From assembly GCA_902373515.1 (NCBI GenBank), contig CABKML010000006.1, positions 1 to 64,000 on the forward strand: DNA of 64,000 bases. The letters run 5' to 3'. Numbering within the stretch: position 1 is the first letter of the stretch; the number at the start of each line of letters is the position of its first letter. The translations under genes were made by a program, and so were the position numbers. Below, piece after piece: positions 42,516 through 49,804 of this stretch. The stretch is from an uncultured Eubacteriales bacterium. GTDB lineage: Bacteria > Bacillota > Clostridia > Saccharofermentanales > Fastidiosipilaceae. Below the pieces are notes generated by a model. That model had not been told where the DNA came from. It did not search any database and was given only the letters and a program-made list of their open reading frames with translations.

Positions 42516-43043
42516 GTGAAAGAAACAAAACAAGAAATAAAAGCCAATCAGAAATATAAACGGATATTCAAACCCCGTATTAATCAAGGCAATAACGCTA
42601 AGTTTGTCCGTATGGCAGTAGCTAGTCTTAAATTGCCGCCTATAGATATTCGAGATTCTTATCAGATAGCTGATAGATGTATGCGATACCTTGAAGATTG
42701 TGTGAAAGATACAATTAAGCCTACGGTAGCCGGGCTTTGTCTTTATTTAGGAATTACAACTAAAACATGGGCAAACTGGCAGCACGGATTAACTGAATTT
42801 AACACGCCTGAATATATGGCGGTTATTCAGAAAATTGTAAGTTTATTCAATTCTGTATTAGAACAACAGCTTGTAGATTCGGAATTAGCTCCAATTTCTG
42901 GAATCTTCTTACTCAAGAACCACTTTGGCTATCAAGACGAAAAAGGAATAAATATTCAAAAAATGAATAAACTAGACGAGCCAAAAACAGAAGAAGAACT
43001 AATAAAAGAATACATAAACGACGTACCTCAAAAATCAAAATAA
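42516..43043 (+). CDS. Terminase small subunit-like protein
   Basis: Protein of 175 residues, probably the DNA-recognition subunit of the packaging terminase. The N-terminus is basic, the middle (PTVAGLCLYLGITTKTWANWQHGL) is a helix-turn-helix-like segment, and LAPISGIFLLKNHFGYQDE is the pattern common in small terminases of siphoviruses of Bacillota. The frame opens at GTG (42516), 13 nt after GAGGGGG. An ATG at 42509 has better spacing but opens only a 16-codon frame that overlaps this start. About 5.1 kb separates it from the large subunit gene. Confidence 0.72.
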   Translation: MKETKQEIKANQKYKRIFKPRINQGNNAKFVRMAVASLKLPPIDIRDSYQIADRCMRYLEDCVKDTIKPTVAGLCLYLGITTKTWANWQHGLTEFNTPEYMAVIQKIVSLFNSVLEQQLVDSELAPISGIFLLKNHFGYQDEKGINIQKMNKLDEPKTEEELIKEYINDVPQKSK

Positions 43044-43103
43044 AGGGGCATACAAGCGCAAGAATAATTAAAGCAGTGATTATACCTTTTTCGCAATAAG
43101 ACG

Positions 43104-43138
43104 TGAAAAACACCCCCAGAATGATTTCCTGAGGGTGT
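43104..43138 (-). terminator. Terminator of the leftward FtsK-like operon
   Basis: Ten-position stem between 43110-43119 and 43129-43138, with one G-U wobble only in the minus-strand RNA, followed on that strand by five U. It therefore ends the leftward operon better than the rightward one. Confidence 0.7.
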
Positions 43139-43166
43139 CAAAGAATAAAGGTGTCAATGTAATGTT

Positions 43167-43901
43167 TCAGCGGAACAGATAAATAAACCGCTTGAGCTTT
43201 GAATAGGTTCGGTAAGTGTCACAAAAAGACTGTAATTCTTTCAAAGTGTCTAAAGTTATATCTGAATATTTATTCAGTCCGCTGATGTTTATAATCATTC
43301 TGCCGTTTTGCGGTAAATAGAATGCATCGTCAGAATAGATTAAATTGCGGCTCTCTTGCTTATTTGCTGTATGCAGCGCAACCGTGCATGTGAAATTTGC
43401 TTTAATCTGTCCGCTAATAACGTCCCTGGTTGGGCGTTGAGTTGCAATAATTAGGTGGTAATTACACGCTCTGCCAAACTGAATAAGTTTACATACGAGC
43501 TGAGTAACTTCCTTTTTTCTCATCGTTATAAGGTCGGCAAATTCATCAATGATAATATATGTCGGGTGGTCTGTCACTTTCGCTTTACGCTTAAATTGCA
43601 TAAGTTTATACTCAATATCCATCTTATAAACTAAATTTTGCAATAGGGCTAAGATATTTCCCATGTTACTTGCATAACCGGCTATACACTTGTAACCAGT
43701 AAAATTAATCAAATCTACTTTTTTCGGGTCTATGAGGTACAGGGTGTTGCAGCCTTGAGCAATGAGGTAATTTATTATCGTATTAAGCAATACGGACTTA
43801 CCCGAGCCGGTAGTGCCGCCAACTAGAGCGTGGGTACTTTCGGTAATGACTTTTAAGTATTCAGGTAATGTTACCTCGACTTTTGTATTATCCATTTTCA
43901 A
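43167..43901 (-). CDS. FtsK/SpoIIIE-like DNA translocase ATPase
   Basis: ATPase of 244 residues of the FtsK-HerA group. Walker A is GGTTGSGKSVLLNTIINYL, Walker B YIIIDEFADLI, and ATQRPTRDVISGQIKANF is the FtsK-type sensor block. Only the motor domain is present: no membrane segments and no gamma winged helix, so this is a minimal soluble translocase. Similar minimal FtsK proteins occur in conjugative and some phage elements, where they move DNA or plasmids. It is the last gene of a leftward operon and overlaps the preceding gene by 4 bp (ATGA). Confidence 0.88.
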   Translation of the reverse strand: MKMDNTKVEVTLPEYLKVITESTHALVGGTTGSGKSVLLNTIINYLIAQGCNTLYLIDPKKVDLINFTGYKCIAGYASNMGNILALLQNLVYKMDIEYKLMQFKRKAKVTDHPTYIIIDEFADLITMRKKEVTQLVCKLIQFGRACNYHLIIATQRPTRDVISGQIKANFTCTVALHTANKQESRNLIYSDDAFYLPQNGRMIINISGLNKYSDITLDTLKELQSFCDTYRTYSKLKRFIYLFR

Positions 43902-44431
43902 AACTCCCCGCTTTCTTTTGCTTTTTCATAAGCTGCAATAGCTTCATCATAAATTATTTTAACAAGATTTAGATCGTTAGTTTCGCTTTCATCAGTATAA
44001 GTATCAATAAGGTGTTTGATATTTTCTTTCCTCATAAATTCAGCCGCTCCGCTTTCCAGAAATATATCGTCGGCGGTGAAATAGCTCCACAAATCGCAAT
44101 AATTATCTATAACATATTCTTTGATTTTTACTAATTCCCGCGCTTTGTCTATGATGTTTTGAGGGTAGCGGTATTGTGCGCTTTGGGGGTCTTCAAGCAT
44201 TAACTTTAATTCACTTACACAAGATCGAACCATGAAATCGTCCCACTCTACCTCAATCGCGCATTTGTCGTATAACAATACCCGGTTTTTATGATTTTTA
44301 TCAAATTCACCTATAATAAATTTTTTAGTTACTGGGTCGTACCATAAACTAGTCCCTTCATCTGCCCCAGTAGTCTTTTTTATTAAACTTTTTACCGCTT
44401 TTTTTAGTTCCTTTGTTAGTTCCTGTTCCAT
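43898..44431 (-). CDS. Unknown protein of the FtsK-like operon (177 aa)
   Basis: Not recognised. The N-terminus is Lys-rich (TKELKKAVKSLIKKTTGADEG); it then has beta-type stretches (LWYDPVTKKFIIGEFDKNHKNRVLLYD), suggesting a mixed alpha-beta domain, and an acidic helical C-terminus (DLNLVKIIYDEAIAAYEKAKESG). No membrane segment. It overlaps the FtsK-like gene by 4 bp, so the products are likely made together and may interact. GGAGG-type site upstream (GGAGGAGTAA). Confidence 0.5.
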   Translation of the reverse strand: MEQELTKELKKAVKSLIKKTTGADEGTSLWYDPVTKKFIIGEFDKNHKNRVLLYDKCAIEVEWDDFMVRSCVSELKLMLEDPQSAQYRYPQNIIDKARELVKIKEYVIDNYCDLWSYFTADDIFLESGAAEFMRKENIKHLIDTYTDESETNDLNLVKIIYDEAIAAYEKAKESGEF

Positions 44432-44447
44432 AGTTATTACTCCTCCA

Positions 44448-44879
44448 TTAATTTTCTTTCGGTATCTTTACAATATGAATAGCACCGACAAATTCGGTAA
44501 ATTCATATATAAATAGGGTTTCTTCGCTTGCCCTGTATGATAAACATTCAGACTTAAAACAATCTAAATATTTTTTATCTACAAATAATTCTTTTTTGTT
44601 GCCATAATAAAACTTTATGCAAATATGCTTACCTATTTTTTGTACTTCATTATTTGTAAAAGCTGATACGGCGTGTTCTCTTTCGGATATAAATTCTTCT
44701 TCACAACACAATAGGGCGGAAAAACTTAAATTTACATACATTTTATTTTTTTCAATTTTTATAAAGTAGTAATTGTTCGGAAAAACATAAAAATTATTTT
44801 CATCCTCAAAGTAGGGGATTCGCTCGTTCTTTTGTAAAATTTTTTTAATTAATTCTTGCTGTACTTTTATAGTATTCAT
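44448..44879 (-). CDS. Unknown protein of the FtsK-like operon (143 aa)
   Basis: Not recognised. Alternating hydrophobic strands (NNFYVFPNNYYFIKIEKNKMYVNLSFSALL, then HICIKFYYGNKKELFVDKKYLDCF) suggest a compact beta-rich fold, possibly clamp-like, but no catalytic motif is visible. Cys-containing but without a paired Cys motif. Placed between the 177-residue protein and two very small genes of the same operon. Confidence 0.5.
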   Translation of the reverse strand: MNTIKVQQELIKKILQKNERIPYFEDENNFYVFPNNYYFIKIEKNKMYVNLSFSALLCCEEEFISEREHAVSAFTNNEVQKIGKHICIKFYYGNKKELFVDKKYLDCFKSECLSYRASEETLFIYEFTEFVGAIHIVKIPKEN

Positions 44880-44883
44880 GCTT

Positions 44884-45075
44884 TTATACTTCCTTTGCTT
44901 TTTCGATTAATTCATTAAACCTATTTTCTGCTAACGCTTGCCATCTGCTAATACTATGGTCACTTCTGATGTATCTTGTGTATTTTCTTACGTCATCGAA
45001 AAACGTTCCTGGGTCGTGCAATGTATTCAATTTTTTAATTCTATTAATATCGTGATATTCAAGGGCTACTAACAT
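44884..45075 (-). CDS. Small unknown protein of the FtsK-like operon (63 aa)
   Basis: Not recognised. Predicted helical (DDVRKYTRYIRSDHSISRWQALAENRFNELIEKAKEV), acidic and basic residues mixed, no membrane segment. Upstream GAGGTAAAAAA gives a plausible ribosome binding site. Tight spacing on both sides (3-4 bp) supports real translation in the operon. Confidence 0.45.
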   Translation of the reverse strand: MLVALEYHDINRIKKLNTLHDPGTFFDDVRKYTRYIRSDHSISRWQALAENRFNELIEKAKEV

Positions 45076-45078
45076 TTT

Positions 45079-45264
45079 TTACCTCCGTTTTGCAAAGTGC
45101 GCCGAGATTATGTCGGTGTCTTTGATATATATCGTTTCATTTGGAATATTTGCTACAAAGATTTTTTTTTGCCTTTTAACTCTGTCTTTGAACTCTTTAC
45201 ATGTATGATAGCGGGTAGAGCTACATATATATTCATTGTTGATATACAAATTAATCTTTTTCAT
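45079..45264 (-). CDS. Small unknown basic protein of the FtsK-like operon (61 aa)
   Basis: Not recognised. Basic (about 14 Lys and Arg of 61), with beta-strand-like ends (INLYINNEYICSS and ETIYIKDTDII). It may bind nucleic acid, inferred from charge only. The next gene downstream begins 3 bp later. Confidence 0.45.
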   Translation of the reverse strand: MKKINLYINNEYICSSTRYHTCKEFKDRVKRQKKIFVANIPNETIYIKDTDIISAHFAKRR

Positions 45265-45279
45265 GCTTTCACGCTTTCA

Positions 45280-45687
45280 CTAGATAAACTTCATAATATT
45301 TATAAGAAAACAAGGCTTTTTTACACTGTCTATAAATTTTTGTTGCATATTCCCGGCAAGCATAATTTTTCGGTGTTGAGTACACCCCTTATCACGGTAT
45401 AAATTCGTTAAATACGTTTTGCCTTTTATTATTTGCAGTATAAAGCAAGTAGTAGGAACCGGGTATTTATAGCTCTTTGGCATGTCTGATTGCACTGTTT
45501 CCGAGTAAATAAGCGTTACATCGTGAATATCTTTAATGTTTATAAAGCACTTAATCGCTGCTTTTAGCTTGTCTGCTTCTTCATAAATGGTATTAACATC
45601 TGTAAATTGTGCCTTACACCGTGCTTGAACGGTATCTAACTCTTTTTGAATTTTTTCCTTGTTTGATTCAGTGACTAAAATTTTCAT
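45280..45687 (-). CDS. Unknown protein of the FtsK-like operon (135 aa)
   Basis: Not recognised. N-terminal helix ESNKEKIQKELDTVQARCKAQF, then a helical middle, then strands (TTCFILQIIKGKTYLTNLYRDKGC). The order of a helix-rich half and a strand-containing half suggests a small two-part domain. No catalytic motif. GGAGGAATAAT-type site upstream of the ATG. Confidence 0.5.
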   Translation of the reverse strand: MKILVTESNKEKIQKELDTVQARCKAQFTDVNTIYEEADKLKAAIKCFINIKDIHDVTLIYSETVQSDMPKSYKYPVPTTCFILQIIKGKTYLTNLYRDKGCTQHRKIMLAGNMQQKFIDSVKKPCFLINIMKFI

Positions 45688-45715
45688 GATTATTATTCCT
45701 CCGTATTTTGGTCTT

Positions 45716-46381
45716 TTAGCGTAACGCTACAGCTACATGGGGAAAATTAAAACAATGGTCTATAGGCGCGTAACAACTGGCTTCCCTGAATTCACTATAT
45801 AAAGTATTTAATAATTTTATTTGTTTTTCAATTTTTGCCGCTTTTTCCTTGAGTTGAGATATTCGGGCGGGGATATCTTTAATGTAATTTGTAGGCTTAA
45901 TAAGGTTATTTTCTTTTACTGATAAGATGTGATTATCACTATCAGTATAAAAGTGGGCATTTTCTAAGTATATATAAGCACTTAAAGGATAATGTATAAG
46001 TCTGATAGCCCCTACTTGATTATTACAGTTATAATCAAACACAATGCAAACGCCCCCCGTTTGTTCTCTAAATTCTTTTTCTATTTTTTCTCTTGTTTTG
46101 GGACCCAGTTTTTTCCCCGTGTAAGTATTCCATATACTCAAAAAAATAGGGGTGTATTCGCTAACTAATAAAAATTCAGCGTTTTTAGTGAGCAGCTCCC
46201 TTTTTAGATTGAGATCGCTCTCCATTTTTTCTATTTTGTCCCATTCCGTGTTAAACTCTTTACGAGTGATTTTTTTATCATTGAATAACTGTTGTTTTAA
46301 CAAGTGCTTTTTTTCATTTGCTGCTATTAACAATCTTCTTATGCTTTGAAGTTCCTGCTTTACTTCCTCAAACTTGTTCAT
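45716..46381 (-). CDS. Coiled-coil protein of the FtsK-like operon (221 aa)
   Basis: Not recognised. Two coiled segments, about 1-65 (EVKQELQSIRRLLIAANEKK; MESDLNLKRELLTKN) and 165-200 (ISQLKEKAAKIEKQIKLLN), flank a central beta-rich domain (VCIVFDYNCNNQVGAIRLI; YIYLENAHFY). The layout suggests an oligomeric scaffold or adaptor. Overlaps the first gene of the operon by 4 bp. Confidence 0.5.
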   Translation of the reverse strand: MNKFEEVKQELQSIRRLLIAANEKKHLLKQQLFNDKKITRKEFNTEWDKIEKMESDLNLKRELLTKNAEFLLVSEYTPIFLSIWNTYTGKKLGPKTREKIEKEFREQTGGVCIVFDYNCNNQVGAIRLIHYPLSAYIYLENAHFYTDSDNHILSVKENNLIKPTNYIKDIPARISQLKEKAAKIEKQIKLLNTLYSEFREASCYAPIDHCFNFPHVAVALR

Positions 46382-46758
46382 TTTCTCACGCTTTCTAACA
46401 CTTCATTTTCAAATTGTGCAATTAATTTATCTAATTGGCTTTTGGTTTTTTCATGTTCTGCCGTGGGGTATAAATGGCATGCGCTTAAGATTTGCTTTGC
46501 TTTTTCCTCGTATTTTCTCACCAATTCAAAGCTTGTATAATTTCCAAATGGGCGGTAACCAGTTACGATAATAATTTTATCAAGAATGTAAATATCTGCA
46601 TTCCAACCGTAAACGCCGCAAGTATAATAATCAGGTCTGATACAGTAAAAGAGATAATGTAAGTCGGCATAGCCTACAGCAAAAATACGATTACTGCCAA
46701 ATAATGCTTTTATGTATTTAGCAGTTATTTTAGTCTTTGATTTATACATTTTGTACAC
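46378..46758 (-). CDS. First protein of the FtsK-like operon, unknown (126 aa)
   Basis: Not recognised. Aromatic-rich N-terminal half (YADLHYLFYCIRPDYYTCGVYGW) with predicted strands and a helical C-terminus (KTKSQLDKLIAQFENEVLESVRK). AAGGTG lies 7 nt before the ATG at 46758, with a second in-frame ATG 3 codons on. It opens the operon, below a TATAAC promoter and the palindrome at 46795-46811, so it would be the first product made. Confidence 0.5.
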   Translation of the reverse strand: MYKMYKSKTKITAKYIKALFGSNRIFAVGYADLHYLFYCIRPDYYTCGVYGWNADIYILDKIIIVTGYRPFGNYTSFELVRKYEEKAKQILSACHLYPTAEHEKTKSQLDKLIAQFENEVLESVRK

Positions 46759-46778
46759 CTTGCAAAAAGAAGTTTTTT

Positions 46779-46811
46779 GTTATAGGATAAGTACAAAGCG
46801 TTTAACGCTTT
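46779..46811 (-). promoter_or_regulatory. Promoter and palindromic operator of the FtsK-like operon
   Basis: Minus-strand TATAAC at 46784-46779, with a weak -35 that is covered by the perfect palindrome AAAGCGTT-T-AACGCTTT (46795-46811). The palindrome resembles the AAGCGTTTGT/AAACACGCTT element at 41934-41953. Confidence 0.5.
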
Positions 46812-46847
46812 TATACCTTGCAAGCCTTGCCGGGCTTGCCCTTTTTG

Positions 46848-46878
46848 AGAGATGGTGTTGCTTGCGCCATCTCTTTTT
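46848..46878 (+). terminator. Orphan rightward terminator
   Basis: AGAGATGG / CCATCTCT stem (46848-46855 with 46867-46874) followed by a T-rich tail. It is upstream of the recombinase promoter and insulates it from earlier transcription. Confidence 0.6.
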
Positions 46879-47081
46879 CTTTTTGCCCCTTCTTTATTCT
46901 TTATGTTTATAGTATATACTATGCTACAGACTTTGTCAAGGCTTTAGAGTAGCATTTACATATCGTTCACAGTCTATAGATTAGCTTTGCTGCTTGCTTG
47001 TCGCTGCTCTTTGCTTGTAGCCGCATGGCTATAGTCAAGTGATAGCTAACTTAGTTTATCTATAACTTGTGTAGTTCAGCA

Positions 47082-47193
47082 GACGGATCAGCTCAGACGG
47101 ATCAGCTCAGACGGATCAGCTCAGACGGATCAGCTCAGACGGATCAGCTCAGACGGATCAGCTCAGACGGATCAGCTCAGACGGATCAGCTCA
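47082..47193. repeat. Tandem repeat, eight perfect copies of a 14-bp unit
   Basis: Unit GACGGATCAGCTCA repeated exactly eight times without any difference, 112 bp in all. Each unit contains GATC and an AGCT. The perfect identity implies recent expansion by slippage or strong homogenisation. Non-coding on both strands in the surrounding context. It is not a CRISPR array: the units are contiguous with no spacers. Confidence 0.97.
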
Positions 47194-47321
47194 GCGGTAT
47201 ATAGATAGTAGGTTATCAAAGATAGGGGGGTGGGGGATTTGAGCGGAGCGGATCAGGCGGGGCTAGTGGTATGACCACTCACAAAACAAAAAGACATTTA
47301 CATACTATTCATAAACACCAA

Positions 47322-47350
47322 TTGACAAGTAATAGCCATCCAACTAGAAT
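47322..47350 (+). promoter_or_regulatory. Promoter of the serine recombinase gene
   Basis: TTGACA (47322-47327), 17-nt spacer, TAGAAT (47345-47350): near consensus. Confidence 0.75.
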
Positions 47351-47403
47351 TTAGTTAAAGAAACCCGAAAGGGAACAAAAAGGTAAAAAGGAGCAAAAGG
47401 AAA

Positions 47404-48057
47404 ATGGAGTTTGGATATATAAGAGTATCGACCGTATTACAAAACGAGGAAAGACAGAAAGAGGCTTTAAGGAAAGCGGGAATAAGTGAGAGGAACACTT
47501 ATATTGACAAGCGGAGCGGAAAAGACTTTAAGCGTCCGCAATGGGAGCTGATGGTAAGTTTATTAAGAAAAGGGGACATTGTGTATGTAGAGAGTTTAGA
47601 CCGGTTAGGTAGGAACTATCAAGAAATACTGAAGCAGTGGAAAGAGATAACGCAAGAGATAGGAGCAGACATAGTAATACTGGACATGCCGTTACTGGAT
47701 ACGAGGAACAAAAAAGACTTAACGGGCGTATTAATATCAGATATAATTTTGCAATTATTGAGTTATGTAGCAGAAAAAGAGAGGGAGAGTATAAGGACAA
47801 GGCAAGCTGAGGGAATAGAGATAGCAAAGCGGTTAGGAAAGTATACAGGGCGGACGGAGCAAGCAGTAGACACAAAGAAGTTCAAGGAATTGCATGACAA
47901 GTTAGACGAGGGATTTATCACGGTGAAATACATTACAAAGGAATTAGGAATTTCAGAGCAGACGTATTACAGAAGATTGAGGGACATGAAAGCGGGCAGA
48001 GGGCAATTTGCAGACGAGAACCGTGGTACAGAAAAAAATGGTATAATAAAAGAGTAA
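47404..48057 (+). CDS. Small serine recombinase (resolvase/invertase family)
   Basis: Recombinase of 217 residues. The catalytic Ser is in GYIRVSTVLQNEERQ near residue 9; Arg-containing SLDRLGRNYQEI and the long E-helix (LLSYVAEKERESIRTRQAEGIEIAKRLG) follow. The C-terminal helix-turn-helix (TVKYITKELGISEQTYYRRLRD) binds the site. It is the size of Tn3 resolvases and Pin/Hin invertases, not of large phage integrases. A G-to-A-poor, purine-rich coding strand sets it apart from neighbours. It lies in the 5-kb insert between the terminase genes, with its own promoter and terminator, and may have brought in or may control that insert. Confidence 0.9.
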   Translation: MEFGYIRVSTVLQNEERQKEALRKAGISERNTYIDKRSGKDFKRPQWELMVSLLRKGDIVYVESLDRLGRNYQEILKQWKEITQEIGADIVILDMPLLDTRNKKDLTGVLISDIILQLLSYVAEKERESIRTRQAEGIEIAKRLGKYTGRTEQAVDTKKFKELHDKLDEGFITVKYITKELGISEQTYYRRLRDMKAGRGQFADENRGTEKNGIIKE

Positions 48058-48117
48058 TAGATATTACTTATTTCACCATGTTCCCTACCTCCTTAGGGAA
48101 TGAGCACCAGCCTTTCA

Positions 48118-48153
48118 CCTATCCTTAACCCCAAAAGGATAGGTCTTTTTTTT
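48118..48153 (+). terminator. Intrinsic terminator after the recombinase gene
   Basis: CCTATCCTT / AAGGATAGG stem (48118-48126 with 48135-48143) then TC and a run of eight T. A second, smaller hairpin (TTCCCTA/TAGGGAA, 48081-48087 with 48094-48100) precedes it. Confidence 0.88.
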
Positions 48154-48169
48154 GTGCTAAAATAGTGAT

Positions 48170-49804
48170 ATGAATACACTGAAAGAGAAAATATTAAGCG
48201 GTATAGAGAGGTATCCTAAAGAAATTGAGGGATACAGGGATTTATTTTCGTATGCACGGGCTAAAGAAGATTTAGGCGCAAGCGAAGTGTTAAAGAAGCT
48301 ACTGATAGACAGTGTACTGAGGGAGAGGGGCGTAGCTTTTTTTGAATTATACAAGCAAGCATTGCTATGGGAAGCCCCGAAGCTGTTTGACAGTTACATG
48401 TTATATATCGAATTAAACCGAAAGCCGAGCACAAGATTTTATCAGCCGAGAAGAAGAACTTTGAAATTTGTCACGGACACCATGCAGGAGTTGGCGGAGA
48501 GAAAACTGGACGAATTGTTTGTTTCAATGCCGCCTCGTGTAGGAAAAACAACGTTATTATTATTTTACGCAACGTGGCTAATAGGCAAAGACAGTGAAGC
48601 AAGTAATTTATATGCAGCATATTCAGATACAATCACAAAAGCTTTTTTTAATGGTGTACTTGAAACGTTAAGCGATGACGTGACGTATTTATGGAAAGAC
48701 GTTTTCCCAAACAGTGCGATAGTAAGTACGAACGCAAGCGAAGAAACGTTAAATATAGACAGGCGGAAGCGTTATCCGTCACTTACTTGCAGGTCATTAT
48801 ACGGAACATTGAACGGTGCCTGCGACTGTACCGGAATAATTATGTCAGATGACTTGATAGGTGGCATTGAAGAAGCGTTAAACAAAGATAGAATGGTATC
48901 AGCATATCTTAAAGTGAATAACAACTTAATACCTCGTGCAAAGGAAACGGCAAGGCTGTTATGGTGGGGAACAAGGTGGAGTGAGATAGATCCGGCAGGG
49001 CTAAGAATGGAATTGCTACAAAATGACGAATTATACAAGACAAGGAAATACAAAATAATCAATCTACCGGCACTGAACGAAAAAGACGAAAGCAACTTTG
49101 AGTATGATTACGGGGTAGGGTTCAGCAGTTTATTTTACAAGCAACGCAGAGCGTCATTTGAGAAAAACAACGATATGGCATCATGGTTTGCACAATATCA
49201 AGGAGAGCCGATTGAGCGGCAGGGAACGCTGTTTAATTCAGAGGACATGAAATATTACAACGGAGTTTTACCCGAAGGCGTGCCGGACAGGATATACATG
49301 GCAGTAGATCCGGCGTTTGGTGGGGGAGATTTTGTAGCAAGCCCGATATGCTTTCAGTACGGGAACTCGATATATGTACACGATGTAGTTTTCAATGATG
49401 GGGACAAGAAAATAACGCAAGATTTGTTAGTAAGGGCAGTATTAAAGCACAAAGTTCAAGCTATGCAGATAGAAGCAACGAAGATGACAGAAAGCTACAA
49501 AGAGGGCGTAGAGGAACTTTTAAGAACAAACAATTACAGGCTAAGCATATCAACAAAGGCTGCGCCGACTAATGTAAGCAAAGAGATGAGAATATTTGAT
49601 AAAGCTCCGGACATCCGAGAAAACATGATTTTCAGGGAAAGTGGGAACAGGAGTAAAGAATATGAGTTATTCATGCAAAACGTGTTTTCTTTCAAAGTAC
49701 AAGGAAAGAATAAGCATGATGACGCACCCGACAGCTTAGCTATGGCGATGGATATGAGCAATTTTAATAAACGGAAAGTAGAAATTTTCAAGAGGAGATT
49801 TTAA
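48170..49804 (+). CDS. terL: Terminase large subunit
   Basis: DNA-packaging motor and nuclease of 544 residues. The ATPase part has Walker A SMPPRVGKTTLLLFYATWL and Walker B IIMSDDLIGG. The RNase H-like nuclease part has Asp in MAVDPAFGGGDF, a second acidic position in MQIEATKMTE and the final Asp in KHDDAPDSLAMAMDM. Length is normal. The ATG at 48170 sits only 17 nt after the preceding terminator tail and has no clear Shine-Dalgarno. The portal gene follows with a 1-bp overlap. Confidence 0.94.
   Translation: MNTLKEKILSGIERYPKEIEGYRDLFSYARAKEDLGASEVLKKLLIDSVLRERGVAFFELYKQALLWEAPKLFDSYMLYIELNRKPSTRFYQPRRRTLKFVTDTMQELAERKLDELFVSMPPRVGKTTLLLFYATWLIGKDSEASNLYAAYSDTITKAFFNGVLETLSDDVTYLWKDVFPNSAIVSTNASEETLNIDRRKRYPSLTCRSLYGTLNGACDCTGIIMSDDLIGGIEEALNKDRMVSAYLKVNNNLIPRAKETARLLWWGTRWSEIDPAGLRMELLQNDELYKTRKYKIINLPALNEKDESNFEYDYGVGFSSLFYKQRRASFEKNNDMASWFAQYQGEPIERQGTLFNSEDMKYYNGVLPEGVPDRIYMAVDPAFGGGDFVASPICFQYGNSIYVHDVVFNDGDKKITQDLLVRAVLKHKVQAMQIEATKMTESYKEGVEELLRTNNYRLSISTKAAPTNVSKEMRIFDKAPDIRENMIFRESGNRSKEYELFMQNVFSFKVQGKNKHDDAPDSLAMAMDMSNFNKRKVEIFKRRF

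Larger units (their letters stand above)
46759..47403. other. Intergenic control region between the leftward operon and the recombinase
   Basis: This 645-bp stretch holds, left to right: the leftward promoter and operator palindrome; stacked hairpins ending in a rightward-type terminator (46848-46878); a 14-bp perfect palindrome ATAGTATATACTAT (46909-46922); an inverted pair TGCTAC (46922-46927) and GTAGCA (46949-46954); the 8 x 14 bp repeat; a G-rich run (47224-47236); and the recombinase promoter. No convincing gene fits. It could hold the recombination (res or att-like) site of the recombinase. Confidence 0.5.

Noticed and set aside
46712-46912. Hydrophobic 66-residue frame on the plus strand (possible small membrane toxin)
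   Set aside because: It overlaps the first gene of the leftward operon and its promoter and terminator hairpins, has no ribosome binding site, and its hydrophobicity comes from T-rich control DNA.
46913-46980. Rho-independent terminator or tRNA fragment in the T-rich stretch
   Set aside because: Palindromes here are not followed by a T-run, and no tRNA cloverleaf can be drawn.
47082-47193. CRISPR array
   Set aside because: The repeats are 14 bp and contiguous, with no unique spacers and no cas genes.
47224-47260. G-quadruplex in the G-rich run before the recombinase
   Set aside because: Only two long G-runs are close together; four separated runs are not present within usual loop lengths.
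47528-47875. A 115-residue minus-strand frame in the recombinase gene
   Set aside because: A shadow of a purine-rich coding strand; leucine-rich low-complexity product and no start signals.
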